This document shows positions 1 to 9,977 of a DNA stretch of 48,800 nt, one piece after another. Numbering within the stretch: the first letter of the stretch is position 1; each line of letters starts with the position of its first letter. Location of the stretch: positions 1 to 48,800 of the forward strand of contig JAJCXO010000270.1 of assembly GCA_029263395.1 (NCBI GenBank). Reading direction: 5' to 3'. The position numbers and the translations under genes are program-made. Source of the stretch: Acidobacteriota bacterium (GTDB lineage: Bacteria; Acidobacteriota; Thermoanaerobaculia; Multivoradales; J023). The notes beneath the pieces were generated by a model, which worked only from the letters and a program-made list of their open reading frames with translations, had not been told where the DNA came from and made no database searches.

Positions 1-474
1 CCAGCGCGCATCTGCTGGGTTGGGGTAAAGGACCGGTTCCGACTCGGCCTGGCGTTCAACGAGATGGTGCGTAACGGTGAGCTCGACGCGCCAATTGTGA
101 TTGGTCGTGACCACCTCGATACCGGCTCGGTTGCCAGCCCCAACCGCGAAACCGAGGCAATGGCCGACGGTTCCGACGCGGTGTCCGACTGGCCGTTGCT
201 CAACGCCCTACTCAGCACCTCGGGTGGTGCTACCTGGGTGTCGCTGCATCACGGCGGAGGCGTTGGTATGGGCTACAGCCAGCACGCTGGTCTGGTGATC
301 GTCTGCGACGGCAGCGAGGCCGCCGATCGACGGCTGCGCCGGGTATTGTTCAACGATCCGGCGTCAGGGGTCATGCGCCATGCCGATGCCGGCTACGAGC
401 TGGCTCAGCAGACCGCCCGCGAGGTGGAACTCGACTTGCCGATGCTCGGATCCGCAACGGCGGACGGTGAATAA
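1..474 (+). CDS. hutU: Urocanate hydratase, C-terminal part (5' end outside window)
   Basis: This is the last 157 residues of urocanate hydratase, which converts urocanate to imidazolonepropionate in cytoplasmic histidine degradation. The reading frame is open from base 1, so the gene starts upstream of the window. Family-typical stretches include [19 protein letters not shown], a run reading [33 protein letters not shown] and the glycine-rich [18 protein letters not shown] near the end. These belong to the conserved C-terminal half that contributes to the NAD and active-site region. The stop TAA at 472-474 lies next to the hutI start, so the two are almost certainly one transcript carrying consecutive pathway steps. 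The rest of the hut genes would lie to the left. Confidence 0.95.
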   Translation, partial: PARICWVGVKDRFRLGLAFNEMVRNGELDAPIVIGRDHLDTGSVASPNRETEAMADGSDAVSDWPLLNALLSTSGGATWVSLHHGGGVGMGYSQHAGLVIVCDGSEAADRRLRRVLFNDPASGVMRHADAGYELAQQTAREVELDLPMLGSATADGE

Positions 475-475
475 G

Positions 476-1777
476 GTGGGCAACTCCTGGGATCTGCTGC
501 TGCGCCGGGCCCGTATTGCGACCTTGACGGAGGCGGACGACGCTTTGCTCGGCGCCGAGCTAGGCGCCGAGCACGGGGATGCTGCAATAGCGGTGGCCGG
601 TGGCCACATCAAATGGATCGGGAAAGATAGCGCCTTGCCTGCTGGTGCTTCGGCTGTCCGTGAGATCGACTGCGAGGGTGCCTGGCTGACTCCCGGTTTG
701 ATCGATTGCCACACCCACGTCGTTTACGGCGGCAACCGCTCCCACGAGTTCGAACGTCGGCTCGAAGGTATTAGCTACGAGCAGATTGCCCGCGACGGCG
801 GTGGTATTCGTTCGACGGTGAAGGCCACTCGCGACGCCAGTGTCGAACAGTTGGTTGATCAGAGTGCACCACGGCTGGCGCGGATGCGTGCCGAAGGGCT
901 CACCACCGTCGAGATCAAGTCGGGCTACGGTCTCGACTTGGCGAGCGAGCGCCGAATGTTGCGTGCGGCCCAATGGTTGGCAGAATCCCAGCATGTCTCG
1001 GTGCGAACATCGTTCCTCGGAGCGCATGCAGTGCCAGAGGAGTACGCCGGCCAACCCGACGCGTTTATCGATCACTTGATCGAGGATGTCCTACCCGTGC
1101 TGGCGGACGAGGGCCTGATCGATGCCGTCGACGCCTTCTGCGAAACCATCGCCTTCACCACCGAACAGGTCGACCGCCTCTTCGTCGCTGCCGGCAAATA
1201 CGGCCTACCGGTCAAGCTCCATGCCGAGCAGCTGTCCGACCAAGGCGGCGCGGCGCTGGTTGCCAAACATCAGGGCCTATCCGCCGATCACCTGGAGTAC
1301 CTTTCGCAAAGTGGCGTCGAGGCGATGGCGAAGGCCGGCACTGTAGCCGTCCTGTTGCCAGGTGCCTTCTACTTCCTGCGTGAAACCCAGCGGCCGCCGA
1401 TTGCAGCGCTGCGGCAAGCCGGTGTACCAATGGCTGTTGCAACCGACTGCAATCCTGGCAGTAGCCCATTGACCTCACCATTGTTGGCGATGAATCTAGC
1501 CTGTGTCTGTTTCGGCTTGACGGCGGCGGAGGCACTGGCTGGCATGACCCGCGAAGCTGCACGGGCACTCGGCCTCGACGATCGAGGAACCCTCGCCGTC
1601 GGTCAGCGGGCTGACTTGGCCTTGTGGAACGTCGATAGGCCCGCCGAGTTGGCCTACGGCATGGGGCACAACCCGCTGGCGCTCCGCGTTTTCCAAGGTG
1701 TGGTGGAGGGGCCCATGGTCGACCGCCAGCATGCAGTGGAAGACTCTGGAGACCCGGTGCTGTCGCCACGGCTCTAG
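476..1777 (+). CDS. hutI: Imidazolonepropionase
   Basis: Imidazolonepropionase hydrolyses 4-imidazolone-5-propionate to formiminoglutamate, the step after HutU. The protein is an amidohydrolase-fold metal enzyme of about 433 aa, close to the usual 405-420. Visible motifs are the metal-binding HTH in [42 protein letters not shown], the SADHLEYL histidine, and the late metal aspartate in [14 protein letters not shown]. The frame is open upstream into hutU, but homology starts only at the [13 protein letters not shown] region. I therefore take GTG at 476, just after the hutU stop; GTG at 467, overlapping hutU, is the alternative. Neither has a strong ribosome-binding site, which suggests translational coupling to hutU. 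Confidence 0.93.
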   Translation: MGNSWDLLLRRARIATLTEADDALLGAELGAEHGDAAIAVAGGHIKWIGKDSALPAGASAVREIDCEGAWLTPGLIDCHTHVVYGGNRSHEFERRLEGISYEQIARDGGGIRSTVKATRDASVEQLVDQSAPRLARMRAEGLTTVEIKSGYGLDLASERRMLRAAQWLAESQHVSVRTSFLGAHAVPEEYAGQPDAFIDHLIEDVLPVLADEGLIDAVDAFCETIAFTTEQVDRLFVAAGKYGLPVKLHAEQLSDQGGAALVAKHQGLSADHLEYLSQSGVEAMAKAGTVAVLLPGAFYFLRETQRPPIAALRQAGVPMAVATDCNPGSSPLTSPLLAMNLACVCFGLTAAEALAGMTREAARALGLDDRGTLAVGQRADLALWNVDRPAELAYGMGHNPLALRVFQGVVEGPMVDRQHAVEDSGDPVLSPRL

Positions 1778-1822
1778 GTGGTGTTGCCGGTTTCCTCGAT
1801 TCGATTAGGTGGCACTCTGTTT

Positions 1823-1840
1823 CTTGGCGATGAAGCGCCA
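1823..1840. repeat. Dispersed hairpin motif, copy 1
   Basis: An 18-base motif (CTTGGCGATGAAGCGCCA) folds as TTGGCG-ATGAAG-CGCCAA. It recurs with one change at 16094-16111, again in a gap just after one gene and ahead of the next. The sequence following the two copies also looks related for about 30 bases. Function unknown. Confidence 0.5.
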
Positions 1841-1969
1841 ACAGGCGCCGGTGCTGGATGGAATCTATCTAGCCAGTTGAAAGGCAACAAGGAAATCTGA
1901 GACTTTTTTGACTGCAAAGTCGCTATTCCTGCGCATGAGGAGATAGGAACACACCAGGCGTGGGGGTGG

Positions 1970-2014
1970 CCCATGGGATCGGTTGACTCGACTGACCGAT
2001 CGGGGTCCCATGGG
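1970..2014. promoter_or_regulatory. Bulged inverted repeat ahead of the giant surface protein gene
   Basis: CCCATGGGA plus TCGGT (1970-1983) pairs with ACCGATC plus TCCCATGGG (1995-2014), with a short bulge on the right arm and an 11-base loop. It sits about 35 bases upstream of the start codon, before the Shine-Dalgarno sequence, so it would be a 5'-leader hairpin or an operator. A regulatory role is inferred. Confidence 0.4.
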
Positions 2015-2048
2015 ACGTAGCGAACTGTCCGTCGAAGGAGATCTCTAG

Positions 2049-5000
2049 ATGCAAGCTCGTGACGCACGTGCTGATGGCGTATTGCGCCAAGCACTCCGTT
2101 TTTCCACAGGCCAATTTTTGACCAACACCGAGCGGCCTCGGAGCACGACACGTGCTGCCGGGATCTTGGCGTTGGCTGTCGTGTTGATGATGGCGCCGCA
2201 GACACTCGGCGCAACTCCTTCCGAAACCGCGGCTTCTACCGTCGCAGCCAAGGAGTTGCCGGTGAGCGAGAGCGGCTCGTTGCAAACACGGCTGGCTCGG
2301 CGCGCCGAGATGCGGGCGTTGGCCGCACAGAACGACGCTCCGGCGTGGAGCGAGCACGTGTCGGCCAGTGCGCTGGCGGCGAAGGACGCCAAACGCTTCG
2401 GCTTCAACGTGTCCGACGCGGCGGCAGGAACTGCCGATGTGTGGGGTCATGGTCTGGGCTTCGACGATAGAACTCCTGTGCCGACGGCGCAGTTGGACCT
2501 GTCGCAAGTGTTGGAAAAGGGTGTTGCCGATTGCGATTGGCAACCGGGTTACGGCATCCCGGGACTCGATGGTCCCGTCTTTGCGCTCACTACCTTTGAT
2601 GACGGAAGCGGCGAAGCCCTATTCGCGGGTGGACGCTTTCTGACCGCTGGCGGCGTATTGGCCCCGGGTATCGCCAAATGGGACGGCACGGCATGGTCTG
2701 ATGTTGACGGCGGCGTCGACGGCATCATCTGGGCATTGACGGTTTTCGACGACGGTACTGGCGATGCACTGTATGCAGGTGGCTTCTTCTCGACAGCGGG
2801 CGCAACACCAGCCTCCAGTATCGCCAAATGGGACGGCACTGCGTGGACAGCTCTCGGGCTCGGTATCGACATCGACGTGTATGCCCTGGAGGTGTTCGAC
2901 GATGGTGGCGGCGATGCATTGTTCGTCGGTGGCTTCTTCTTCGAAGCGGGTGGCGCGCCGGCTGACAACATCGCGAAATGGGATGGCACCTCGTGGTCGA
3001 CTCTGGGTTTGGGCACCGACGAGGATGTTGAAGACTTGACGGTGTTCGACGATGGTGGCGGTGATGCCCTGTTCGCCACTGGTTTTTTCATGGACGCTGG
3101 TGGAATAACGGTTTATGGCGTCGCCAAATGGGATGGTGCGACATGGTCCGACCTGGACACGGGGCTATCCGATCCCGGACTGGCGCTGACAACGTTCGAC
3201 GACGGCAGCGGCACCGATCTCTACGTCGGTGGGCTCTTTTTCGACTCCGGCTCGACTTTCGAGTTTACTCCGGGTATCGCTCGCTGGGACGGTACGGTCT
3301 GGTCCGGGCTCGACGACGGCATCGGCGATCCGTTTTTTGGGCCCGGTGTAGTCGACGACTTGATCGTTTTCGATGACGGCGGGGGCGACGCGCTGTTTGT
3401 CGGTGGTTTTTTCTTTACGGCCGATGGTCAGCCCGCGGAGAACATCGCCAAGTGGGATGGCGCCGCTTGGTCCACTACGGGTCTAGCAACCGGTGCCCCC
3501 GTGGTGGCCTTTACAGTGTTCGACGACGGGGGTGGGGCGGATCTCATCGCCGGTGGCTTCTTCCGTGAGGCCGACGGCGTGGTAGCGCAAGGTATCGCTG
3601 AATGGGATGGAACCACCTGGTCGGCGTTGGCACCAACCGGAGACTTCAACGGCCTCGACGAAAAGATCTTGGCGTTTGCCCTTTTTGACGATGGCTCGGG
3701 CGAAGCACTGTATGCGGGGGGAGAGTTTCTGACCGCCAATGGTGTCCTCGCCCCTGGTATCGCGAAGTGGGACGGCAGTGATTGGTCACCCTTGGGTGAC
3801 GGAGTCGAATGTCTTGGCGCCGAATTCCCGGGCGGGATGCTGCAACCCGGGGACGGTGAAGACAAAGGCATTTTTCCCCCGCCGCGGGGTAGCTGTCTGG
3901 ATGCCTCGGTGATCGCGCTGGCGGTTTACGATGACGGCACCGGCCCGGCTCTTTTTGTTGGAGGTGTATTCGATCTGGCAGGTGGTGTACCGGTCGCCAA
4001 CATTGCCAAGTGGGACGGCACGTCATGGTCGGACGTGGGTTTGGGCACCGACGACACGGTCGAATCGATGGTGGTGTACGACGATGGGCTAGGAGAAGAT
4101 CTCTACATCGGCGGTGAGTTCGACTTTGTCGGTGGTGGTCTGCTTGCAACCCACATCGCGCAGTGGGATGGCACGGACTGGTCGGATGTCGGCGGCGGTA
4201 CCGACGACGACGTCGAGACCCTGGGAACGTTCGACGATGGCACCGGTGAGGTGTTGATTGCCGGTGGCGAGTTCAACGATGCCGGTGGCGTTGCGGCTGA
4301 CTACATCGCGAGCTGGGACGGCACCACCTGGGCACCTCTCGGCGTCGGCGTTGACGACGAAGTCGAAACCATGACGGTATTCGATGACGGCACCGGCGAT
4401 GCGTTGTTCGTCGGCGGTGACTTTCTGGCCGCGGGCGGCGCGCCGGCGGCCTTTATCGCCAAATGGGATGGCACGTCCTGGTCACCCCTTGGTGCTGGCC
4501 TGGACGACGAAGTCAACGTGGTGTATCCGTTTGACGCTGGAGATGGCACGCAGCTCTACGTTGGTGGTTTCTTTACCGCGGCCGGTGGCGCTCCTGCTAG
4601 CGGGATCGCCCGTTGGGATGGAACCACCTGGGCGCCGCTCGGGTTGGGGATCGACAACCCATTTGTCGATTTCAGCTTCTACCCCTGGGCTGAAGCACTG
4701 ATGGGGTTCGACGACGGTAGTGGGTTGTCCCTCTACGTCGGTGGTGATTTCATCACCGCGGGCGGCCTACCCTCGACCTACTTCGCCGAGTGGGCGTGTC
4801 CAACCCTGGACTACGGCGATGCACCGGATCCCACGTATGCGACCCTGTTCGCGAGTGATGGCGCACGCCACGACGTGGTGTCCGGCTTCTTCCTCGGTTC
4901 GGCGGTCGACGCCGAGCTCGATGGGCTCGAAGATGTGGCAGCAGCCGGAGACGATGTCGACGGCAGTGACGACGAAGACGGTGTGACCATCGGAACGCTC

Positions 5001-7937
5001 GTCGCGGGGGCAACGGTGCCGGTGGACGTCGAAGCGTCGTTGGCCGGCGAGCTCGATGCCTGGATCGACTGGAACGCTGATGGCGACTTCGACAGCGGCG
5101 AGAAGGTCTTCGACGGCGAAGATTTGGCGGCTGGCACCAACAACTTGTCGGTGACGGTGCCGTCGAGTGCGGTGGTAGGGAACACGTTTGCCCGTTTCCG
5201 CCTGACCAGTGCTGGCATCACCGATCCCAGCGGCCGGGCGCCAGACGGTGAGGTCGAAGACTACCAAGTTGCGGTGAATGCCGGTGCCGTGTTCTCGATC
5301 ACCGACGTGATGGCGTCTGAAGGCAACGGTGGCACAACTAGTTTCATGTTCACCGTCAGCCGGAACCACAATCTGAGTGCGGCGTCGGTAGACGTCGCCA
5401 CCGCGGACGGTACCGCGGTGGCGGGCTCGGACTACACTGCAGTGCCGCTGCAGACCGTCAACTTCACGGCCGGTGGTTCGCTGAGCCAAACCGTCACCGT
5501 GTTGGTGATGGGGGACACCACGGTGGAGTTGGACGAAACGTTTGCGGTCAATCTGTCGAGTCCGGTGGCGGGTACGATCGGTGGTGGCATCGGGGCAGGC
5601 ACCATCGTCAACGATGATTCCACCACCGTCACGATCTCGGACGCGTCTCGTTCCGAGGCGGCTGGCACCCTGTTTTTCCGGGTTGAGCTGTCGGCACCGT
5701 TGGATGTTGCGGTTTCGGTGGACGTGTCGACAGTCGACGACATCGCGACCACCGCGGACGGTGATTACGCCGCGGTCAGCAGCCAGACGGTGACCTTCCC
5801 AGCCGGCAATCTGCTGCAAGGCCTGTCGGTGATGGTTAACAACGACTCGACCGTTGAGCTCACCGAGAGTTTCGACATCACCTTGTCGGGGCTGGTGGCG
5901 TCTGGTCGTTCGGTCAGCCTTGGGGCAGACGGCACCGGCACCATCGTCAACGACGATTCGGCGGTGGCCTCGGTCTCGACTGAGAGTCAGCTCGAATCGG
6001 TGAGCCCGATGGTCTTCACCGTCACGCTGTCGAATCCGGTGGACACCGAGATTTCGATGACAGCGGCAGCCCTCGATGGCACCGCGACGGATCTCAGCGA
6101 CTTCATCGATCCTCACTTTGCGCCGGTGTCGGTGACCGCCGGTGCCACCTCCGGTACTTTCAACATCACCATCCTCAACGACTCGACGGTAGAACTCGAC
6201 GAGGGCTTCACGACCGTTCTGGGCTCGCTGATAGCCAACGGCCGTGCGGTGACGCTCGGGGCCGGCGGCAGCGGCACGATCGAGAATGATGATGTTGCGC
6301 TGGTTGCGATCGGCGATGTCAGCCAGGAAGAAGCGGCGGGAGCGATGAGCTTCACCGTGTCGCTGTCGAATCCAGTGGATGTTGCAACCTCGGTGAACGT
6401 GTCGACGGCCAATGGCACCGCCACCACAGCAGATGGTGACTTTGATGCGGTGAGCAGTCAGACGGTCGACTTTGCCGCTGGCGCCACCTCGGCGACGGTG
6501 GATGTGACGGTCAACGACGACTCGGTTGTCGAGCCGGACGAGACCTTCATGACAACACTGACGGCGCTGGTCGATGGTGGCCGAGACGTCACCTTGGGTA
6601 GCGGCGGAACCGGTACCATCGAAAACGACGACGAGGCCTTGTTGACGATCAACGATGTCGGCTTTGATGAGGGCAACGGCGGGTCAACCGCCTTTGTCTT
6701 CACCGTCACGATGTCGAACGAGAGCAGCGTGTCGGCATCGGTGGGGTATACCACCACCGACGGAACTGCCGAAGACGAAGGCGGTGATGGCGACTACACC
6801 TCGGTCAGCGGAACCTTGACCTTTGCGCCGGGGGTCACCCAGCAGACCGTCAACGTGACGGTTGGCGGCGACACCATGGAGGAGCCGACGGAAGACTTCT
6901 TCGTCGACCTGAGCGGTCCGACCGGAGCCACCTTGTCGGATAGCCGCGGGGTGGGCACCATTACAGATGATGACGATGAGGGGCCGCCAGCGGTCGCCAG
7001 CGTCGATTCGGGGGGCAACACGGTCGAGGACTGTGAAGAGGTACGGCAAGCCGTCAGTTCGTTGACGGTGACCTTCGACCAGGCGATGCGCGACCTGGCA
7101 GGTGACGATGACCCGGGTGACGTCACCAACCCGGACAACTATCGTCTCTTCATGGCCGGCCCCAACAACGATCTCGACACCGAGATCTGCGGGGATCCGG
7201 TTGGAGATGACCTATCGATCACGATTGATGCCGTCATTTACGATGCCGGTGCCTTCACCGCGTCGGTCGAGCTCGACGGCGGTGCAGCGTTGACCAGTGC
7301 ACCGTTCCGCTTCCTGGCCTGCGACACCCTCGTCGATGGGGCTGGCAACAACCTCGACGGTGGGGACTTCGTTCGCACCTTCCGCATCGAGCGGGACAAT
7401 CTGTTCTTCAATGGCCAGTTCGACTGCGACATCGAGACCTGGAGCTTGGCCTCGACGCTGCCCGAGGAGATCACCTACTCCGAAGACGATGTCGACGATG
7501 CCGCAATCTCGGGCTCGTCCGCGATCACCAACCTGAGTGCCAGCACCGGCTTCACTTTGGGTCAATGTGTGTCGGTCTCCGGCGAAGCGAGCTTCACCGA
7601 AAGTGCGGCGGTCCAGGTGTCGGCGGCTCCGGGAGTCGAAGTCTCAGCCGGTCTGGTCTGTGAGTTCTTCCTCAGCGAGGACTGTGCCAACGATGTGATC
7701 GCGACCGCCTTCGAGGTGTTCCCGGTCAGTGATACGGCAGGTGCCTGGGTGCGGATAGAAAGTGAGCTCGCGTCACCGGCTGGTGCCAGCTCGGCGTTGT
7801 GTGTCTTCGACATCACAACACCGGATGGCGACAGCTTCGACGCTCGGGTTGACGATCTCACCTTGTTGCGTCCGGGTATCCTCTTCGAAGACGGCTTCGA
7901 AGCCGGAGATACCTCGGCCTGGACGTCGACGCGGTAG
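2049..7937 (+). CDS. Giant secreted protein: 14-unit beta-propeller repeats, GEVED domain, five Calx-beta domains
   Basis: This 1962-aa predicted surface or secreted protein has a strong AAGGAG 8 bases before ATG 2049. A long basic N-region and a hydrophobic stretch (about residues 34-55) look like an export signal. Residues about 170-916 hold 14 related units of about 55 aa, built on VFDDGxGxALFVGGxF, AGGxxAxxIAKWDG and TxWSxLGxG. A GEVED domain follows (about 917-1080; starts DYGDAPDPTYATL, ends GEVEDYQV), with an Asp-rich DDVDGSDDEDG stretch. Five Calx-beta domains (about 1081-1645) follow, each with the SxTVELDETF and GTIxNDD pattern. Then come an Ig-like segment and a Cys-containing C-terminal domain ending FEDGFEAGDTSAW. 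The acidic loops suggest calcium binding. The role, perhaps adhesion or extracellular structure, is inferred. It stands alone, closed by the terminator at 7969. Confidence 0.9.
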   Translation: MQARDARADGVLRQALRFSTGQFLTNTERPRSTTRAAGILALAVVLMMAPQTLGATPSETAASTVAAKELPVSESGSLQTRLARRAEMRALAAQNDAPAWSEHVSASALAAKDAKRFGFNVSDAAAGTADVWGHGLGFDDRTPVPTAQLDLSQVLEKGVADCDWQPGYGIPGLDGPVFALTTFDDGSGEALFAGGRFLTAGGVLAPGIAKWDGTAWSDVDGGVDGIIWALTVFDDGTGDALYAGGFFSTAGATPASSIAKWDGTAWTALGLGIDIDVYALEVFDDGGGDALFVGGFFFEAGGAPADNIAKWDGTSWSTLGLGTDEDVEDLTVFDDGGGDALFATGFFMDAGGITVYGVAKWDGATWSDLDTGLSDPGLALTTFDDGSGTDLYVGGLFFDSGSTFEFTPGIARWDGTVWSGLDDGIGDPFFGPGVVDDLIVFDDGGGDALFVGGFFFTADGQPAENIAKWDGAAWSTTGLATGAPVVAFTVFDDGGGADLIAGGFFREADGVVAQGIAEWDGTTWSALAPTGDFNGLDEKILAFALFDDGSGEALYAGGEFLTANGVLAPGIAKWDGSDWSPLGDGVECLGAEFPGGMLQPGDGEDKGIFPPPRGSCLDASVIALAVYDDGTGPALFVGGVFDLAGGVPVANIAKWDGTSWSDVGLGTDDTVESMVVYDDGLGEDLYIGGEFDFVGGGLLATHIAQWDGTDWSDVGGGTDDDVETLGTFDDGTGEVLIAGGEFNDAGGVAADYIASWDGTTWAPLGVGVDDEVETMTVFDDGTGDALFVGGDFLAAGGAPAAFIAKWDGTSWSPLGAGLDDEVNVVYPFDAGDGTQLYVGGFFTAAGGAPASGIARWDGTTWAPLGLGIDNPFVDFSFYPWAEALMGFDDGSGLSLYVGGDFITAGGLPSTYFAEWACPTLDYGDAPDPTYATLFASDGARHDVVSGFFLGSAVDAELDGLEDVAAAGDDVDGSDDEDGVTIGTLVAGATVPVDVEASLAGELDAWIDWNADGDFDSGEKVFDGEDLAAGTNNLSVTVPSSAVVGNTFARFRLTSAGITDPSGRAPDGEVEDYQVAVNAGAVFSITDVMASEGNGGTTSFMFTVSRNHNLSAASVDVATADGTAVAGSDYTAVPLQTVNFTAGGSLSQTVTVLVMGDTTVELDETFAVNLSSPVAGTIGGGIGAGTIVNDDSTTVTISDASRSEAAGTLFFRVELSAPLDVAVSVDVSTVDDIATTADGDYAAVSSQTVTFPAGNLLQGLSVMVNNDSTVELTESFDITLSGLVASGRSVSLGADGTGTIVNDDSAVASVSTESQLESVSPMVFTVTLSNPVDTEISMTAAALDGTATDLSDFIDPHFAPVSVTAGATSGTFNITILNDSTVELDEGFTTVLGSLIANGRAVTLGAGGSGTIENDDVALVAIGDVSQEEAAGAMSFTVSLSNPVDVATSVNVSTANGTATTADGDFDAVSSQTVDFAAGATSATVDVTVNDDSVVEPDETFMTTLTALVDGGRDVTLGSGGTGTIENDDEALLTINDVGFDEGNGGSTAFVFTVTMSNESSVSASVGYTTTDGTAEDEGGDGDYTSVSGTLTFAPGVTQQTVNVTVGGDTMEEPTEDFFVDLSGPTGATLSDSRGVGTITDDDDEGPPAVASVDSGGNTVEDCEEVRQAVSSLTVTFDQAMRDLAGDDDPGDVTNPDNYRLFMAGPNNDLDTEICGDPVGDDLSITIDAVIYDAGAFTASVELDGGAALTSAPFRFLACDTLVDGAGNNLDGGDFVRTFRIERDNLFFNGQFDCDIETWSLASTLPEEITYSEDDVDDAAISGSSAITNLSASTGFTLGQCVSVSGEASFTESAAVQVSAAPGVEVSAGLVCEFFLSEDCANDVIATAFEVFPVSDTAGAWVRIESELASPAGASSALCVFDITTPDGDSFDARVDDLTLLRPGILFEDGFEAGDTSAWTSTR

Positions 7938-7968
7938 GGCATCAGTCCTAGACCGCTGAGGCGATCCG

Positions 7969-8003
7969 AAACCGAGAGCGCATCGTCGCGCTCTCGGTTT
8001 TTG
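7969..8003 (+). terminator. Intrinsic terminator of the giant protein gene
   Basis: A perfect 13-bp stem (AAACCGAGAGCGC 7969-7981 with GCGCTCTCGGTTT 7988-8000), a 6-base loop and a T-rich end (TTTTTG) lie 31 bases after the stop codon. Confidence 0.9.
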
Positions 8004-8069
8004 TGCGTCTACTGAGGCTCGGGTAGCTGTCCATAGGCCCATCAAACCGCGGTGTAAGATAGCTAGGTC

Positions 8070-8654
8070 ATGCTCGAACCTAAAAGCACATTGACTCCCG
8101 ACGAGTATCTGGCAATCGAGCGCCAGGCGGAGCAACGGAGTGAGTTCTACGCCGGAGAGATGTTCTTACTGGCTGGCGCCAGCCGTCGGCACAATCGGAT
8201 TTCGACCAACATTACGTCGCAGTTGGACCGCCAACTCGGCGCTCGTGACTGCGATGTTTACGCCAGCGACTTACGTGTTTTGGTCGATCCCACCGGCCTC
8301 TACACCTATCCCGATATTACGGTGACCTGTGGTCCCGAAAGATTTGTCGACGATCATAACGACGTGCTGCTGAACCCCCTGATCCTCGTCGAGATCTTGT
8401 CAGCTTCCACCGAAGCCTATGACCGGGGTCGCAAGTTTCAGCACTACCAGCAGATCGAATCCTTGGTCGAGTACGTGCTCGTCGCTCAGGATGCGTTGCG
8501 AGTGGAGCACTATCGCAAACAAGACACCGGTTGGCTCTACCGGGATATTCGGGGAGCCGAAGGGGTGCTCGAACTACCGGCGATCGGTTGCCGCGTGCGC
8601 TTGAGCGACATCTATCGCCGCGTCGAACCGAGCGAGCCTCTACGGCTTCGGTAG
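8070..8654 (+). CDS. Uma2-family (DUF820) putative PD-(D/E)XK endonuclease
   Basis: This 194-aa protein matches the Uma2/DUF820 family, which has a restriction-endonuclease-like fold and is common in multi-copy sets in cyanobacteria, Acidobacteria and Chloroflexi. It shows the N-terminal LTPDEYLAIERQAEQRSEFY block, a conserved HN in RRHNRISTNI, the active-site aspartate in YPDITVTCG, and VEILSASTEAYDRGRKF followed by YQQIESLVEYVLV, which carries the second acidic position. The biological role of the family is unproven. The upstream ribosome-binding site is weak (AGCTAGGTC). The gene converges with the TPR gene on the other strand, with only 12 bases between stops. It is a singleton here, with no partner gene. 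Confidence 0.88.
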   Translation: MLEPKSTLTPDEYLAIERQAEQRSEFYAGEMFLLAGASRRHNRISTNITSQLDRQLGARDCDVYASDLRVLVDPTGLYTYPDITVTCGPERFVDDHNDVLLNPLILVEILSASTEAYDRGRKFQHYQQIESLVEYVLVAQDALRVEHYRKQDTGWLYRDIRGAEGVLELPAIGCRVRLSDIYRRVEPSEPLRLR

Positions 8655-8666
8655 ACGGCGGTGGAT

Positions 8667-9977
8667 TTAGAGCTGGCCGGCGATGCCGTTGAGGGCGTTG
8701 AGAGCCAATCGGCGCTCGGGTATTTCGACAACCTCGAAGAGCCGGGTAATCATCGGCTGGTGAGCCAGGTCGGCCCGAAGCAGGTAATGACGCGTGCCGG
8801 TGTGCAGCCACAGCGGCTGCCAGCCGTCAGGCCTTGCCTCGATCACTTGCCGTAATGCGGCCAGTGCCACCGCTGCCTCGTCGAGTTGTTTGCGCGCCAA
8901 CAAACTTGCCGCTTCGTAAGTGCGGAGAATCCCCTGGAGATCGCCGGACCTGCCTGCTTGGGTCTGTAGATGGCGCGCCAGAAACGTGGTTTCTTCGGCT
9001 CGACCCAAGGCGAACAGCGGCTCGATCGAACGCACGGCGATGAAGGTATCGTCAGGGAACCGTTGCAGCCAACTGGATGCCGTCTGCAAAGCGCCGCGGT
9101 AGTCGAACAGCTCGTCGTGGAGCAGTTCGATCAGTTGTAGCGTCGACTCTCGGCTGTCTGGATATTGGGCGAGGGACTCCCGCAGGACATCCGCCGCCTC
9201 GATCGGCTTCCTCGCAGCTCGCAGTGTCAGGGCTTCGTTGAGTCGAGCGAGGCTCCAGGGTTCAGGGGACGCATCCGGGGTGAGGACCTCAAGCGCCAAC
9301 CGATGGGCGGTGAGCGCCTCGTGCAGCAGCAACGGCCGGGTCATCGACTCAGCGCGCAGGGCCATGGTGTACAGCGTCGCACCGAGATGATCGTGGGTCA
9401 TGGCCCAGTCTTGCGGCGTGACGTCGCGGATGAAGACTTTCAGGGCAGAGCGGTGGGACTGGGCTGCCGACTTCAACAGCTTGTCGCCGGCTTCGCCTTG
9501 AGTGATCGAGCCCAGCGCTTCCAACGCGGTGCCGAGGTTGTTGAGGGTTGCGGCCCACAGCCTGGGATGTTCTTCCTCGGTGAACACCTGGAGTGCGCCG
9601 CGATAGGCGACCACCGATTGGGCAAATAACTGCCGGCTGGCATCACCCTCGATCCGTCGGGCTTGTTCTTGCAGAGCATTTCCAAGGTTGGTGCGTTCGG
9701 CGGCCCAATCCGCGGTGAGAGGCTTTTGGCCCTCGCCAGGGGTCTCCCCGGAAGACGGTGACGAAACTTCAGGAGATGACTCGACAGGCGATGACTCGAC
9801 AGGAGGTGGGCTCTGCTGAGGAGCAGAGGAGGCCGTTTCGGTCAACTCTTGCGCCCTGGCTGCTCCAGGCACGAACACCATCCCTACGACGGCCCCGACG
9901 GTCAGAACCACACCGACGACGGGCGCCAGCACTCCGCAGGGGCAACTCCAGCGATTCGAACGGCTAGTCAGCGTCAA
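8667..9977 (-). CDS. Exported TPR-like protein coupled to carB
   Basis: A protein of about 436 aa of unknown function. It begins with a short basic segment, a hydrophobic stretch (VLAPVVGVVLTVGAVVGMVF) and an AxA-type cleavage site before QELTE, so it is probably exported or membrane-anchored. A Ser/Pro/Glu-rich linker follows, then helical repeats of the tetratricopeptide type: AERTNLGNALQEQ, WAATLNNLGTALEALGS, WAMTHDHLGATLYTMAL, and further repeats towards the C-terminus. The start is uncertain. I use TTG 9977, which overlaps the carB stop (TTGA); the frame extends upstream to TTG 10025, inside carB. The tight junction means it is co-transcribed with carAB. No enzymatic motif is visible. 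Confidence 0.75.
   Translation of the reverse strand: MTLTSRSNRWSCPCGVLAPVVGVVLTVGAVVGMVFVPGAARAQELTETASSAPQQSPPPVESSPVESSPEVSSPSSGETPGEGQKPLTADWAAERTNLGNALQEQARRIEGDASRQLFAQSVVAYRGALQVFTEEEHPRLWAATLNNLGTALEALGSITQGEAGDKLLKSAAQSHRSALKVFIRDVTPQDWAMTHDHLGATLYTMALRAESMTRPLLLHEALTAHRLALEVLTPDASPEPWSLARLNEALTLRAARKPIEAADVLRESLAQYPDSRESTLQLIELLHDELFDYRGALQTASSWLQRFPDDTFIAVRSIEPLFALGRAEETTFLARHLQTQAGRSGDLQGILRTYEAASLLARKQLDEAAVALAALRQVIEARPDGWQPLWLHTGTRHYLLRADLAHQPMITRLFEVVEIPERRLALNALNGIAGQL

Noticed and set aside
1823-1840. Known riboswitch
   Set aside because: The hairpin and its flanks do not match the conserved cores of the riboswitch classes I can recall, and the two downstream genes share no pathway.
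4767-6116. A 449-codon minus-strand open frame
   Set aside because: Antisense to the Calx-beta region of the giant gene. Its Arg/His-rich composition is that of a shadow frame.
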